Shown piece after piece: positions 28,869-37,179 of a stretch of DNA of 64,000 bases. The translations under genes and the position numbers were made by a program. The stretch is from Cupriavidus basilensis. Its GTDB lineage: Bacteria; Pseudomonadota; Gammaproteobacteria; Burkholderiales; Burkholderiaceae. Position 1 is the stretch's first letter; every line of letters begins with the position of its first letter. Under the pieces are notes generated by a model that saw nothing but the letters and a program-made list of their open reading frames with translations, did not search any database and was not told the DNA's origin. Location of the stretch: positions 186,001 to 250,000 of the forward strand of contig NZ_CP062805.1 of NCBI RefSeq assembly GCF_008801925.2, in the 5' to 3' direction.

Positions 28869-28904
28869 GGCGCCATGATGCGCCAGCGCCGGCAGGTTTA
28901 CAAG

Positions 28905-29254
28905 TCACGAGATGCGCGTGGCCGTGACAGTGCGGTGGGGTCGAACCGCCGGGATCTCGATGCCTTCGAGCCAAGCGTTCAATTCGGCCAGTGTGAAGCC
29001 ACGCTGGGCTAGTGTCGCGGGCGAGGGAAACCGGCCGTGCGAAAGCCGCTTGTACCACAACGCGAAGCCGGTGCGGTCCCCCAATACAGAATCTTGACCT
29101 TCGATCGATCTCGGCCGACGAAGACAAACAAGTGCCCCGACAGCGGACTCTTGGCCAGCAACGGCTCCACCAGATACGATAGGCCGTCGATGGACTTGCG
29201 CATGTCGACCGCGTCACGGCAGATGAAAGCCTGCACATCGCCGCCGATCAGCAC
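28905..29254 (-). pseudogene. tnpB: IS66 accessory protein TnpB, one frameshift
   Basis: GTG 29254 overlaps the end of tnpA (GTGCTGA). The product starts IGGDVQAFICRDAVDMRKSI and has the family motif GHLFVFVGRDRSKVKILYWG. At a run of five G near 29083 one base is missing relative to the family; beyond it the frame RTGFALWYKRLSHGRFPSP continues to a stop at 28905. With one base restored it is 116 residues, normal for TnpB (IS66 Orf2). Confidence 0.88.
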
Positions 29255-29661
29255 CGGCCGCCTCCCAACTGCCCCAGCACGAAGCGCACGATGCGTTCGG
29301 CATGCATCCCACTCAGCTCGATACGCGCGCCGCCGAGCGTGACGACCACTTGGTCGCGAGACTTCGACGGTAGTGGGTCGCTCGCCGACACGACAGTCGG
29401 TACTGCGACCGTTGCCGCGGCGATGAATGCCGTGTCCGCGGTCAATGCCATTGGCGGCACCACGGGCAGTTGCTGCTCGTGGCTCAAGCGCTTGCGCCAC
29501 AAACCGAAAGTGCTGACCGCCAAGCCGTGCTTCCGGCAGAAGGCGCGGATGCTCCCGCCACTGTTCCCCCATTGCGCCAGTAGATCGCGCCAGAAAGCTT
29601 CATCGTGGCGGTCATACCTTGCCCCGGCTCGTCCGCTCTTGCCTTCCCGCTGATTGGCCAT
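29248..29661 (-). CDS. tnpA: IS66 accessory protein TnpA
   Basis: 137 residues and intact. N-terminal helix-turn-helix-like segment WRDLLAQWGNSGGSIRAFC, then RKHGLAVSTFGLWRKRL, a variable linker, and the C-terminal RIELSGMHAERIVRFVLGQL typical of IS66 Orf1. It overlaps tnpB by 7 bases, the usual translational coupling of the family. Confidence 0.9.
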   Translation of the reverse strand: MANQREGKSGRAGARYDRHDEAFWRDLLAQWGNSGGSIRAFCRKHGLAVSTFGLWRKRLSHEQQLPVVPPMALTADTAFIAAATVAVPTVVSASDPLPSKSRDQVVVTLGGARIELSGMHAERIVRFVLGQLGGGRC

Positions 29662-29804
29662 CGCTTCACTCCCAGTGATCGTGAAGCTCCTACCTTCTCA
29701 TCGCCGCCCTCTACTCGCCAGACGGGTTCCGCTGACGGTTACAGATCAATCAGGTGCACCGCCAGTTGATTGGCCGCAGCTTCCTGAGGAAATAGGAGAC
29801 GGAT

Positions 29805-30680
29805 ATGACAACCATTCAAACCGTCGGCGTCGCGGGCGCCGGCACCATGGGGGCGGGCATTGCGATCGTTGCGGCCCGCGCGGGATTCCGGACCATTGTG
29901 TTCGACATGCGACAGGAAGCGCTGGATCGTGCCCGGGGCCAGACGGAAGCGTTCCTGACGAGATCTGAGCAGCGCGGCAAGCTGCCGGCAGGCGCCGCCG
30001 CTGCCGCGATGCAACGCTGGAAAGGAACGACGGAGCTGTCTGGGCTGGCCGAGTGCGACCTTATCATCGAGGCCATCTTCGAGGATTTGTCGGTCAAGCA
30101 TCAATTGTTCGGTAAGCTCAACGAGGTTTGCCAGCCAAGCACCATCTTCGCGTCCAATACGTCGACGATATCAATCACCCAGATCGCCGGCGGATCCGGC
30201 CGCCCGGACTGCTTTGTGGGCATGCATTTCTGCCTGCCGGCACAGTTGATGAAGCTGATCGAAATGTCGCCTGGCCTGGCCACCTCGGACGACACCTTCC
30301 AGAAGGCGTGGGCCTTCGCCCAGGCCATGGGACAAAAGCCCGTGGCCACGCAGGATACGCCGGGGTTCATCCTTAACTATTTCCTGATTCCCTTCAACAA
30401 CGACGCGATTCGTCTGGTCGAACAAGGGGTGGCCGAGCCCGCCGATATCGATGTCGCCATCAAGACAGCCATGGGCTATCCGATGGGACCCCTCGAACTG
30501 CTGGACCTGGTCGGCATGGATACGCAAAAGCTGCTGTGTGAAGCCATGCACGGCCTCACCCACGAGCCGCGCGCGGCCTGCCCCCCGCTGGTGCGACGCA
30601 TGATCGCGGCCAACCGCCTGGGCAAGAAGACCGGACAGGGTTTTCGCACTTATGACGACACCAAGATGTTTGGAGCCTGA
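29805..30680 (+). CDS. 3-hydroxyacyl-CoA dehydrogenase, full length
   Basis: 291 residues. ATG 29805 has TAGGAG upstream, reaching into the stop of the acyl-CoA dehydrogenase remnant. NAD-binding motif VGVAGAGTMGAGIA (about 5-18), LIIEAIFEDLSVK, FASNTSTISITQIA, the catalytic His in GMHFCLPAQLMKLIEM (family usually reads HFFNPxP, so this is a variant), and C-terminal GFILNYFLIPFNNDAIRLVE with GYPMGPLELLDLVG. It oxidises an L-3-hydroxyacyl-CoA to the 3-oxoacyl-CoA with NAD. The next gene, a lone C-terminal-type domain, starts 1 base after its stop. Confidence 0.88.
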   Translation: MTTIQTVGVAGAGTMGAGIAIVAARAGFRTIVFDMRQEALDRARGQTEAFLTRSEQRGKLPAGAAAAAMQRWKGTTELSGLAECDLIIEAIFEDLSVKHQLFGKLNEVCQPSTIFASNTSTISITQIAGGSGRPDCFVGMHFCLPAQLMKLIEMSPGLATSDDTFQKAWAFAQAMGQKPVATQDTPGFILNYFLIPFNNDAIRLVEQGVAEPADIDVAIKTAMGYPMGPLELLDLVGMDTQKLLCEAMHGLTHEPRAACPPLVRRMIAANRLGKKTGQGFRTYDDTKMFGA

Positions 30681-30681
30681 T

Positions 30682-31347
30682 ATGCGCTACGAGATCGTAC
30701 AAGCCGGCCAGAGCCGCTCCTTTCCTTCCGCCCACGCGTTCTTGGAGCAAGCCGCGCCACAAGGCGAAGGCCTGTGTTACCTGGGCGCCAAGGCAGGTCG
30801 GGCATACAGCCGGGGCGCCGGGCACGCGTCTCGCACGTTCGTCGCCATTGAGCTGGGAGCCGAATGCCTGGGCTTCCACACCGGCGAAAGCCGGGGTCTC
30901 GAAGGGTCCAACGTGGTGGGCTTCGCCCGCTTCCGTCTGGGCGATGGCGAACCCAGCCCCCTCGTGGAACTGGTCAGGCAGCCCGGCACGCATCCCGCTG
31001 CGCTGCAGGCGGCCAAGGCGGCCTTCCAGGCGGCCGGCCTGGTCGTGGCGGTGTGCAATGATTTCCCGGGACGTATCGTCGACAGGCTGATCCGCCCGTA
31101 TTTCAATGCGGCGCTGCGCCGGCTGGACGAGAAGCTGGCCAGCGCGGACGACCTCGACAAGACCCTGTGCCTGGGCCTGGGCTATCCGGAAGGACCGATC
31201 TCGCTGCTGGAGCGCACCGGCCTGGTCCACCATTTCCACGTCACCCAGGCGCTGCATGAAGCGCTGGGGCAGGAGCCCTACGCCCCTGCGCGTCGTGCGC
31301 GGGTGGCCGCCGAGCGTGATGACCGGGTCAAGCGGGGAATGCCATGA
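30682..31347 (+). CDS. Stand-alone 3-hydroxyacyl-CoA dehydrogenase C-terminal-type protein
   Basis: 221 residues. It lacks the Rossmann glycine motif. The N-terminal half (about 1-100) has YEIVQAGQSRSF and FVAIELGAECLGFH, like the degenerate inter-domain segment of some long 3-hydroxyacyl-CoA dehydrogenases. The C-terminal half has the helical 3HCDH_C domain: NDFPGRIVDRLIRPYFNAAL and LGLGYPEGPISLLERTGL. Translation is coupled to the full-length enzyme upstream, and its stop overlaps the next ATG (ATGATG at 31344). It may form a hetero-oligomer with the upstream enzyme or bind CoA esters. No independent activity can be assigned. Confidence 0.75.
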   Translation: MRYEIVQAGQSRSFPSAHAFLEQAAPQGEGLCYLGAKAGRAYSRGAGHASRTFVAIELGAECLGFHTGESRGLEGSNVVGFARFRLGDGEPSPLVELVRQPGTHPAALQAAKAAFQAAGLVVAVCNDFPGRIVDRLIRPYFNAALRRLDEKLASADDLDKTLCLGLGYPEGPISLLERTGLVHHFHVTQALHEALGQEPYAPARRARVAAERDDRVKRGMP

Positions 31348-31760
31348 TGCAGCCACAGAGCGGTGTCGAGGTGCTGGACTTCAGCACCCTCCTGCCCGGG
31401 CCACTGTGCTCCCTGCTGCTGGCCGAAGCGGGCGCCGACGTCATCAAGCTCGAGCGCACGGTGCGTGGTGACGAGATGCGCCTATGAGCCAAAGGTCGAC
31501 GCGGACAGTGCAAACTTCGTGCTGCTCAATCGCGGCAAGCGTTCGATTGCCATTGACCTGAAGTCGCCCGACGCGCTCGACCAACTGACGCCGCTGATCC
31601 GGGATGCCGACGTACTGATCGAACAGTATTGTGCCAGTCTGATGGAGCACCTCGGACTGGGCTATGCGGCCCTGGCGGAGATCAATCCGTGGCTGGTCTA
31701 CTGCTCGATTACCGGCTTCGGGCAACACGGTCCCCGCGCCGCGGAGGCCGCGCACGACGT
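31344..31760 (+). pseudogene. CaiB/BaiF-type (family III) CoA-transferase, frameshifted and truncated
   Basis: Starts at ATG 31344/31347, overlapping the previous gene. The N-terminus is canonical (VEVLDFSTLLPGPLCSLLL, AEAGADVIKLE, RGDEMR), then a stop appears at about 31485. One missing base near 31480 puts the rest in a new frame: YEPKVDADSANFVLLNRGKR, IAIDLKSPDA, DVLIEQYCASLMEHLGLGY, CSITGFGQHGPRAAEAAHD. The family sequence ends at about 31757, joined to a LysR gene fragment. Only about 138 of roughly 380-400 residues remain, so it is inactive. Confidence 0.88.
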
Positions 31761-32023
31761 TGGGGTTCGCAGGGGGATTCTCGGCAATCCTCGACTATCG
31801 TGTTCCGGATTTCATCTCTGCGATCAGTCTGGCTTCGGCTGGGTACGGCGTGGCTGTCATACCCGAGTCCATGCGGAATTTTCTACAGCCGGAGGTTTGT
31901 TACAGAGCCATCCAGGACTTTGAATATGCTGTTGATTTGGCAATCGCTAGCCGGAAGCGAGAGCTTTCCCCTGCAGTTCGCGCCTTTGTTGAGGAGTCAT
32001 TGTCTTGTGAAACTCGGTCATAG
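31761..32023 (+). pseudogene. Headless LysR fragment (copy of the 3' end of the 9097 gene)
   Basis: The last ~87 codons of a LysR sensor domain (GFAGGFSAILDYRVPDFISA through VEESLSCETRS), nearly the same as the end of the gene at 9097-9996 (for example VPDF here and VQDF there). No start codon or DNA-binding part is attached. It joins the broken CoA-transferase directly and continues into the cyclase upstream region. Confidence 0.9.
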
Positions 32024-34200
32024 CATTGCCGTATTCAAGTGACGGGCTTTTTCGGCTTGTCTCTCGCAGAGCAGGGTGGTCTTCGACTGGGTCTGCGGGC
32101 CGCAGCCGATCCTTCGGGCACCCGAGCACTGATTGATACCGGCATCAATTGGGCGTCTAATGGCCCATAAGGCGGGCCGGAGTGGTCGAGAGGTTATATG
32201 CGCTGCACAAAATGTGGGTTCGAGAATCCCATAGCGGCAAAATTCTGCGAAGAATGCGGCGCCAAGCTGACATGCGTCTGTCCACGCTGCGGCCACGAGT
32301 CGAGCCCAACAGCCAAGTATTGCAGTGAGTGTGGCGCGTCTCTAAGTGCAACCCCGCTTGCGGAGTCTGCTGCCCCGGTTCATTACACGCCACCCCACTT
32401 GGCCGAGCGCATCCTGGCCGAACAGGCAACGCTGGAGGCCAGGGGGGAGAGCGCGGGCGAGCGCAAAACGATCACGGCGCTGTTTGCCGACATGGCCGGA
32501 TCGACTGCGTTGATCCACGACCTGGATCCCGAAGAAGCACGCCATCTCATTGACCCTGTGGTGGCACTTATGATGGAGGCCGTGCATCACTACGAGGGCT
32601 ACGTCGCCAAGTCCCTGGGCGACGGGATCCTGGCGCTGTTCGGTGCGCCGATTGCCCATGAGGACCATCCTCAGCGAGCGTTGTATGCGGCACTACGCAT
32701 GCAGGACGCGATGCGCCGCCATGCCGACCGTGTTCGCCTGGAACGGGGTATTGCACTGCAAATTCGGGTTGGCATTCACACGGGCGAAGTGGTGGTCCGC
32801 TCGATCCGCAAGGACGACCTGCGTACCGACTACGACCCGGTGGGGCATACGATTCACATTGCATCCCGGATGGAGTCGATGGCCGCGCTCTCGTCCATCC
32901 TGGTGAGCGAATCGACATATCGATTGACCGATGGATACTTTGATTTCAAGGCATTGGGGGCGATTCAGGTCAAGGGAATCCCCAAGCCGCTCGATGTCTA
33001 CGAGGTCCTGGGCCTCGGCCCGCTGCGGACCCGGCTGCAGGTGGCGGCACATCGGGGCCTGGCCCGGTTCGTGGGCCGCCAGGCTGAACTGGACCATATG
33101 CACCACGCGTTCAGGGAAGCGGCGGCGGGGCAGGGCCAGATCGTCGGCGTGGTGGGCGAGGCCGGGATAGGGAAGTCACGACTGTTCCACGAGTTCAAGG
33201 CGCGTTCGCAGCGCGGCTGCCTTGTGCTGGAAACCTTCTCGGTTTCTCACGGCAGGGCCTTTGCCTATTTGCCGCTGATAGAACTCTTGAGGAATTACTT
33301 CCAGATTAATGCGCAGGATGAGGAGCGGGAGTGTCGGGAGAAGGTTACCGGTAGGGTCCTCACGCTTGAGCGCGGTCTGGAGGATCTGGTGCCCTACCTG
33401 CTCTATCTGCTAGGTATCAACGAGCAAGGCTCGGCGCTGGGCGACATGGACGCCAGTATCCGGCGCGAGCGTACCTTTGATGCGATCACGCGCCTGCTGG
33501 TGCGCGAAAGCCTGAATCAGCCGATCGAGCTCCTGTTCGAGGACCTGCAATGGCTGGACGCCGAGACGGAGGCGTTCCTCACATTCTTGGCGGAGCGCCT
33601 GGCGGATGCCCGCATCCTTCTCCTGGTGAACTACCGGCCCGAGTACCAACCGACTTGGGGCCCAAAGTGCCGCCACACCCAACTCGTGCTGGCGCCCTTG
33701 GGGCCGGCCGAAGCGCAGGGTTTGCTCAGTACCCTGTTGGGCGATGATCCCGGACTCGCCTCTCTCAAGCAGAGAATCCTGGAAAAGACCGAGGGCAATC
33801 CGTTTTTCATCGAGGAGGTAGTCCAGACACTGGCCGAGGAGAAGGCGCTGCTGGGCGTGCCCGGAAACTACCGAATCGAGAAGACGCCCGCCAGCTTGCA
33901 CATTCCGACAACGGTGCAAGGGGTGCTCGCCGCCCGCATCGACCGGCTTCCCCTGGCGGAGAAGGCGCTGCTGCAAACGCTTGCGGTGATTGGCAAAGGG
34001 TTCCCTCTGAGCCTGATTCGGCAGGTTGTCGGGCAGCCGGAAGATGAGCTTCGTCGTTTACTATCCCGCCTCGAGACTGGCGAGTTCATCTACGAGCTGC
34101 CAGCCTTCCCTGAGGTGGAGTATTCGTTCAAGCACGGCCTTACGCAGGAGGTCGCCGGCCGCTCCCTGCTTACGGAGCAGCGCATTGCGCTACATGAACG
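31761..34200 (+). repeat. Direct repeat copy 2: LysR 3' end plus zinc-ribbon cyclase (intact cyclase)
   Basis: Collinear with 9745-12120 allowing for the IS630 element and deletion in copy 1. The two copies are about 22 kb apart in the same orientation, so recombination between them would remove the region between. Confidence 0.85.
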
Positions 34201-35617
34201 CACGGCCCAAGCTATCGAGGCGTTCTACCCCTCCCGGTTGATGGACTATTGCAGCGTACTGGCTCACCACTACAGCCTGAGCGGCAATATTCCGAAAGCG
34301 GTGCAATACCTGCACTGCGCGGGGCAACAGGCCCTCCAGCGCTCATCCAATTCTGAAGCGGTTCATCACCTGAACGCGGCCCTTGACCTGCTCAGGCGCC
34401 TGCCCGATTCGCCGGAACGGGGCCGCCAGGAACTCTCAGTGCAGGTTACGCTCGGGCCGGCCTTGATGGCGACGAGGGGTTACGCCGCCGCGGAGGTGGA
34501 AGCGACTTATACGCGCGCGCTCGCATTGTGTCGGCAGATTGGGGAAACTCCCCAACTTTTCCCGGTGCAACAGGGACTGCGGCTGATCTATCAGTTGCGA
34601 GCGGAGTACGAGACCGCAAGGGAAATAGGTGAGCAGTTCCTCCATGTTGCCCGGAATGCCCAGGATCCGGAACTGCTTGTGGAGGCCCATTGCGGACTTG
34701 GGGGGAGCGCATTCTGGCAAGGGGAGTTCGTTCCCGCCCGTGCTCATCAGGAGCAGGCGCTTGCCCTCTACGACCCCGAACTGCATCGTGCGCATGCTTT
34801 CATCTACGGTCTGGATCCGGGCGTCCGCGCCCTGGACTTCGCGGCTTTGAGTCTGTGGCAGCTGGGCTATCCGGATCAGGCCTGCAAAAAAAACCAAGAG
34901 GCACTTGCCCTGGCCCAAAAGATTTCCCACCCGCTTGGCTTGGCCTTCACGCTGGTCACCACGGCCATGTTTCGCCAGTTTCGACTTGAAGCGGGTTTGA
35001 CCCGGGAGTACGCGGAGTCGGCAATCACGCTTTCGACCGAGCAGGGGTTTCCGCTGTACCGGGCTTGGGGAACCATCCTCCGGGGCTGGGCACTGGCAGA
35101 GCAGGGGCACGGCGAGGAGGGGATCGCTGAGATACTTCAGGGTCTGGAAGCCTACCAGGCCACAGGGGCGGCTCTGGGTCGGTCGTACTTTCTGGGGCTG
35201 CTTGCCGCAGCCTACGGGCACGCCGGACAGGTGCAGGCTGGGCTGAAAGCGCTGGACCGGGCGCTCTCGGTAGTGGAGGGGACGGGAGAGGGTTATTACG
35301 AGGCGGAACTGCATCGCCTCAAGGGAGAATTGACCCTTCGTCATCAGGGTGGTCAGTCTAAGGAGTCGCCGGGGCTACAGGAAGCAGAAGCGTGCTTTCA
35401 TCAGGCAATTGCAGTGGCGCGCCACCGCGGTGCAAAATCTCCTGAGCTTCGCGCCATACTGAGCCTGGCTCGTCTTTGGCAACAACAGGGCCAGCGGGAG
35501 CCAGCCTTGCACATCTTGACTGAGATTCATGGCTTCTTCACCGAGGGGTTCGAGACTGCCGACTTGAGCCAAGCGAAAGCGCTGCTTGACGAATTGGCGC
35601 AGATCGATGGGCCATAG
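32198..35617 (+). CDS. Zinc-ribbon class III adenylate/guanylate cyclase with ATPase and TPR domains
   Basis: 1139 residues. Two N-terminal zinc ribbons (CTKC...CEEC and CPRC...CSEC, residues 3-46) are followed by a class III nucleotide cyclase domain (about 90-265) with metal-binding Asp in LFADMAGST and SLGDGILALFG. The usual Asn of the Asn-x3-Arg pair is His (IHIASRME), as in many large cyclases of this type. A P-loop ATPase domain follows (GEAGIGKSRLF, near 320; LLFEDLQWLDAET, near 445), then a long helical TPR-type region to the C-terminus. No membrane segment is seen. The build suggests a cytosolic signal integrator making cAMP or cGMP, or a regulator that has lost catalysis. A broken copy lies at 10167. 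Confidence 0.85.
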   Translation: MRCTKCGFENPIAAKFCEECGAKLTCVCPRCGHESSPTAKYCSECGASLSATPLAESAAPVHYTPPHLAERILAEQATLEARGESAGERKTITALFADMAGSTALIHDLDPEEARHLIDPVVALMMEAVHHYEGYVAKSLGDGILALFGAPIAHEDHPQRALYAALRMQDAMRRHADRVRLERGIALQIRVGIHTGEVVVRSIRKDDLRTDYDPVGHTIHIASRMESMAALSSILVSESTYRLTDGYFDFKALGAIQVKGIPKPLDVYEVLGLGPLRTRLQVAAHRGLARFVGRQAELDHMHHAFREAAAGQGQIVGVVGEAGIGKSRLFHEFKARSQRGCLVLETFSVSHGRAFAYLPLIELLRNYFQINAQDEERECREKVTGRVLTLERGLEDLVPYLLYLLGINEQGSALGDMDASIRRERTFDAITRLLVRESLNQPIELLFEDLQWLDAETEAFLTFLAERLADARILLLVNYRPEYQPTWGPKCRHTQLVLAPLGPAEAQGLLSTLLGDDPGLASLKQRILEKTEGNPFFIEEVVQTLAEEKALLGVPGNYRIEKTPASLHIPTTVQGVLAARIDRLPLAEKALLQTLAVIGKGFPLSLIRQVVGQPEDELRRLLSRLETGEFIYELPAFPEVEYSFKHGLTQEVAGRSLLTEQRIALHERTAQAIEAFYPSRLMDYCSVLAHHYSLSGNIPKAVQYLHCAGQQALQRSSNSEAVHHLNAALDLLRRLPDSPERGRQELSVQVTLGPALMATRGYAAAEVEATYTRALALCRQIGETPQLFPVQQGLRLIYQLRAEYETAREIGEQFLHVARNAQDPELLVEAHCGLGGSAFWQGEFVPARAHQEQALALYDPELHRAHAFIYGLDPGVRALDFAALSLWQLGYPDQACKKNQEALALAQKISHPLGLAFTLVTTAMFRQFRLEAGLTREYAESAITLSTEQGFPLYRAWGTILRGWALAEQGHGEEGIAEILQGLEAYQATGAALGRSYFLGLLAAAYGHAGQVQAGLKALDRALSVVEGTGEGYYEAELHRLKGELTLRHQGGQSKESPGLQEAEACFHQAIAVARHRGAKSPELRAILSLARLWQQQGQREPALHILTEIHGFFTEGFETADLSQAKALLDELAQIDGP

Positions 35618-35814
35618 CGGGAATAGGTTTGATGCGCAACTGAACGTTGCGTCACGCGCAAAGGCAGCTTTTTGTACAAGATGGTCCGTGCTGGCAAGCT
35701 GACTTCCCGCTTATCGGCTTATCGTTGCGTGGGACGCAAAGCAATTACCCAGATCAGCTGGATTGTCATGTCTGTGTGGCGGCTCCAAAGTATAGCCATC
35801 ACATGGAGATGCTC

Positions 35815-37005
35815 ATGGACACCCAGCTCACACCCACTCCCCGCCCTGCCCACCCGGCGCGCCGGGCTCTGATTATCGGTGGTTCGCTCGGCGGCCTTTT
35901 CGTGGGCAATCTGCTTCGCCGCATAGGCTGGAACGTCGACATATATGAGCGTTCCGCCCATGATCTCGACAGCCGCGGCGGCGGCATTGTCCTGCAACCG
36001 GATGTGGTCGAGGTCTTCCGCCGTACCGGCGTTGACCTGAGTACCGTCGACCTTGGCGTGCGTTCCGCACATCGCACGGTCTTTCACCCGGACGGCTCGA
36101 TCCAGTCCAAGCAATACGCTCCCCAGACTCAGACGTCCTGGTCGCTGATCTATACAACTCTGAAAGCGGCCTTCGGCGATGCAAATTACCATCGGGCGAA
36201 GACCCTGTCGCGGATCGAGCAGGATCAGCAAGCCGGCACTGTCACGGCATATTTCGCTGATGGCTCTAGCGAAACCGGTGACCTGCTAATTGGCGCCGAC
36301 GGCGGCAATTCGGCGGTACGCCAACAGTTCTGGCCGGACCGCGTGCCAACCTACGCCGGGTATCTCGCCTGGCGCGGACTTGTTCCTGAGGACGAGATGC
36401 CGTCGACTGCGCGGGAAATGCTGCTTGGCGATTTCGGCTTTGCCAACAATACGGGTTCGCATATCCTGGGCTATCTAGTGCCGGGCGAGAACAATGATGT
36501 GCGTCCGGGACACAGGCTCTACAACTGGGTCTGGTACCGCGTTGCTGACAATCGCCTGCTAGGCGAGATCATGACTGACCGAGAAGGTCACCGTCGGGGC
36601 TACTCCATTCCCGAGGGAATGCTAGATGAACGTTGGCTGGCTCATATCCAGCGCGATGCCAGAGCGCTACTGCCACCGCCTTTCCGCGACATCGTTGAAG
36701 CGACAGCCCAGCCCTTTGCCCAGGCTATCCGCGATCTGGTGTCCGAGCACATGGTGTCGGGCAGGGTTGTCATATTGGGCGACGCCGCGTCGATCCCCCG
36801 CCCCCACACGGCGGCCAGCACCTCCAAGGCCGCAGCGAATGCGCTGGCCCTGGCCGATGCGTTGCAAGGCTCGCCGGATGATGTGCCGGCAGCGTTGGCG
36901 CGTTGGGAACCCGAGCAGATCGCGATTGGCAAGGTGCTTCGCCGACAAGGCGTAGAGGCTGGAAACTATCTGCTTTTTCATCGACGCGCCGCGGTAAGTG
37001 GTTGA
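35815..37005 (+). CDS. FAD-dependent hydroxylase, dihydroxypyridine-hydroxylase-like
   Basis: 396 residues from ATG 35815 (GGAG 6 bases upstream); the frame is open further upstream without a ribosome site. FAD motif ALIIGGSLGGLFVGNLLRRI (near 20), GGGIVLQPDVVE, second FAD motif LLIGADGGNSAVR, PTYAGYLAWRGLVP, and GDAASIPRPHTAASTSKAAA near the C-terminus. These place it with class A flavin hydroxylases of the 2,6-dihydroxypyridine 3-monooxygenase branch, which hydroxylate aromatic or N-heteroaromatic rings with NAD(P)H and O2. A paralogue is encoded at 43759-44961. It stands alone between the cyclase and glnS; its substrate is unknown. Confidence 0.82.
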   Translation: MDTQLTPTPRPAHPARRALIIGGSLGGLFVGNLLRRIGWNVDIYERSAHDLDSRGGGIVLQPDVVEVFRRTGVDLSTVDLGVRSAHRTVFHPDGSIQSKQYAPQTQTSWSLIYTTLKAAFGDANYHRAKTLSRIEQDQQAGTVTAYFADGSSETGDLLIGADGGNSAVRQQFWPDRVPTYAGYLAWRGLVPEDEMPSTAREMLLGDFGFANNTGSHILGYLVPGENNDVRPGHRLYNWVWYRVADNRLLGEIMTDREGHRRGYSIPEGMLDERWLAHIQRDARALLPPPFRDIVEATAQPFAQAIRDLVSEHMVSGRVVILGDAASIPRPHTAASTSKAAANALALADALQGSPDDVPAALARWEPEQIAIGKVLRRQGVEAGNYLLFHRRAAVSG

Positions 37006-37179
37006 ATTCACGTCAGACTAGGCCCGTTGGTTCCAAGCGTCTATTGGACCAAGGCATGCGGACCAGTCGGTGGTCTTGGCCAACAAGGGAAGAGAGGCCT
37101 CCTGCGCCAGGCGGTCTCTCAAGCTAGACTCAGATAGTCCGCCCCGAGCATTCGAAGCCGCACCCGTTGCGGCACCACC

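Larger units (their letters stand above)
26799..29742 (-). mobile_element. IS66-family element with passenger gene
   Basis: 2944 bases. Perfect 29-base terminal inverted repeats (26799-26827 and 29714-29742, starting GTAACCGTCAGCGGAACC) and an 8-base target duplication AGATCAAT (26791-26798 and 29743-29750). Gene order on the minus strand is tnpA, tnpB, tnpC, then a 166-residue passenger gene. tnpB and tnpC carry frameshifts, so the copy is probably inactive unless these are sequencing errors. The intact repeats and duplication point to recent insertion. Confidence 0.95.
26640..29795 (+). pseudogene. Acyl-CoA dehydrogenase C-terminal remnant, split by IS66
   Basis: Only the last ~75 codons survive, in three frames: MAKRF (near 26653), then MRITTDAPQLFGGYGY (26681-26728), then NHDYRVERLRDAKITQIWEE and IN up to the IS66 insertion at 26799. 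After the element the same frame resumes at 29743 as INQVHRQLIGRSFLRK and stops at 29793. Removing the element and one copy of the 8-base target duplication restores the standard family C-terminus. The body of the gene is gone. The 3-hydroxyacyl-CoA dehydrogenase gene begins 9 bases after its stop, so this was once a beta-oxidation-type operon. Confidence 0.85.
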
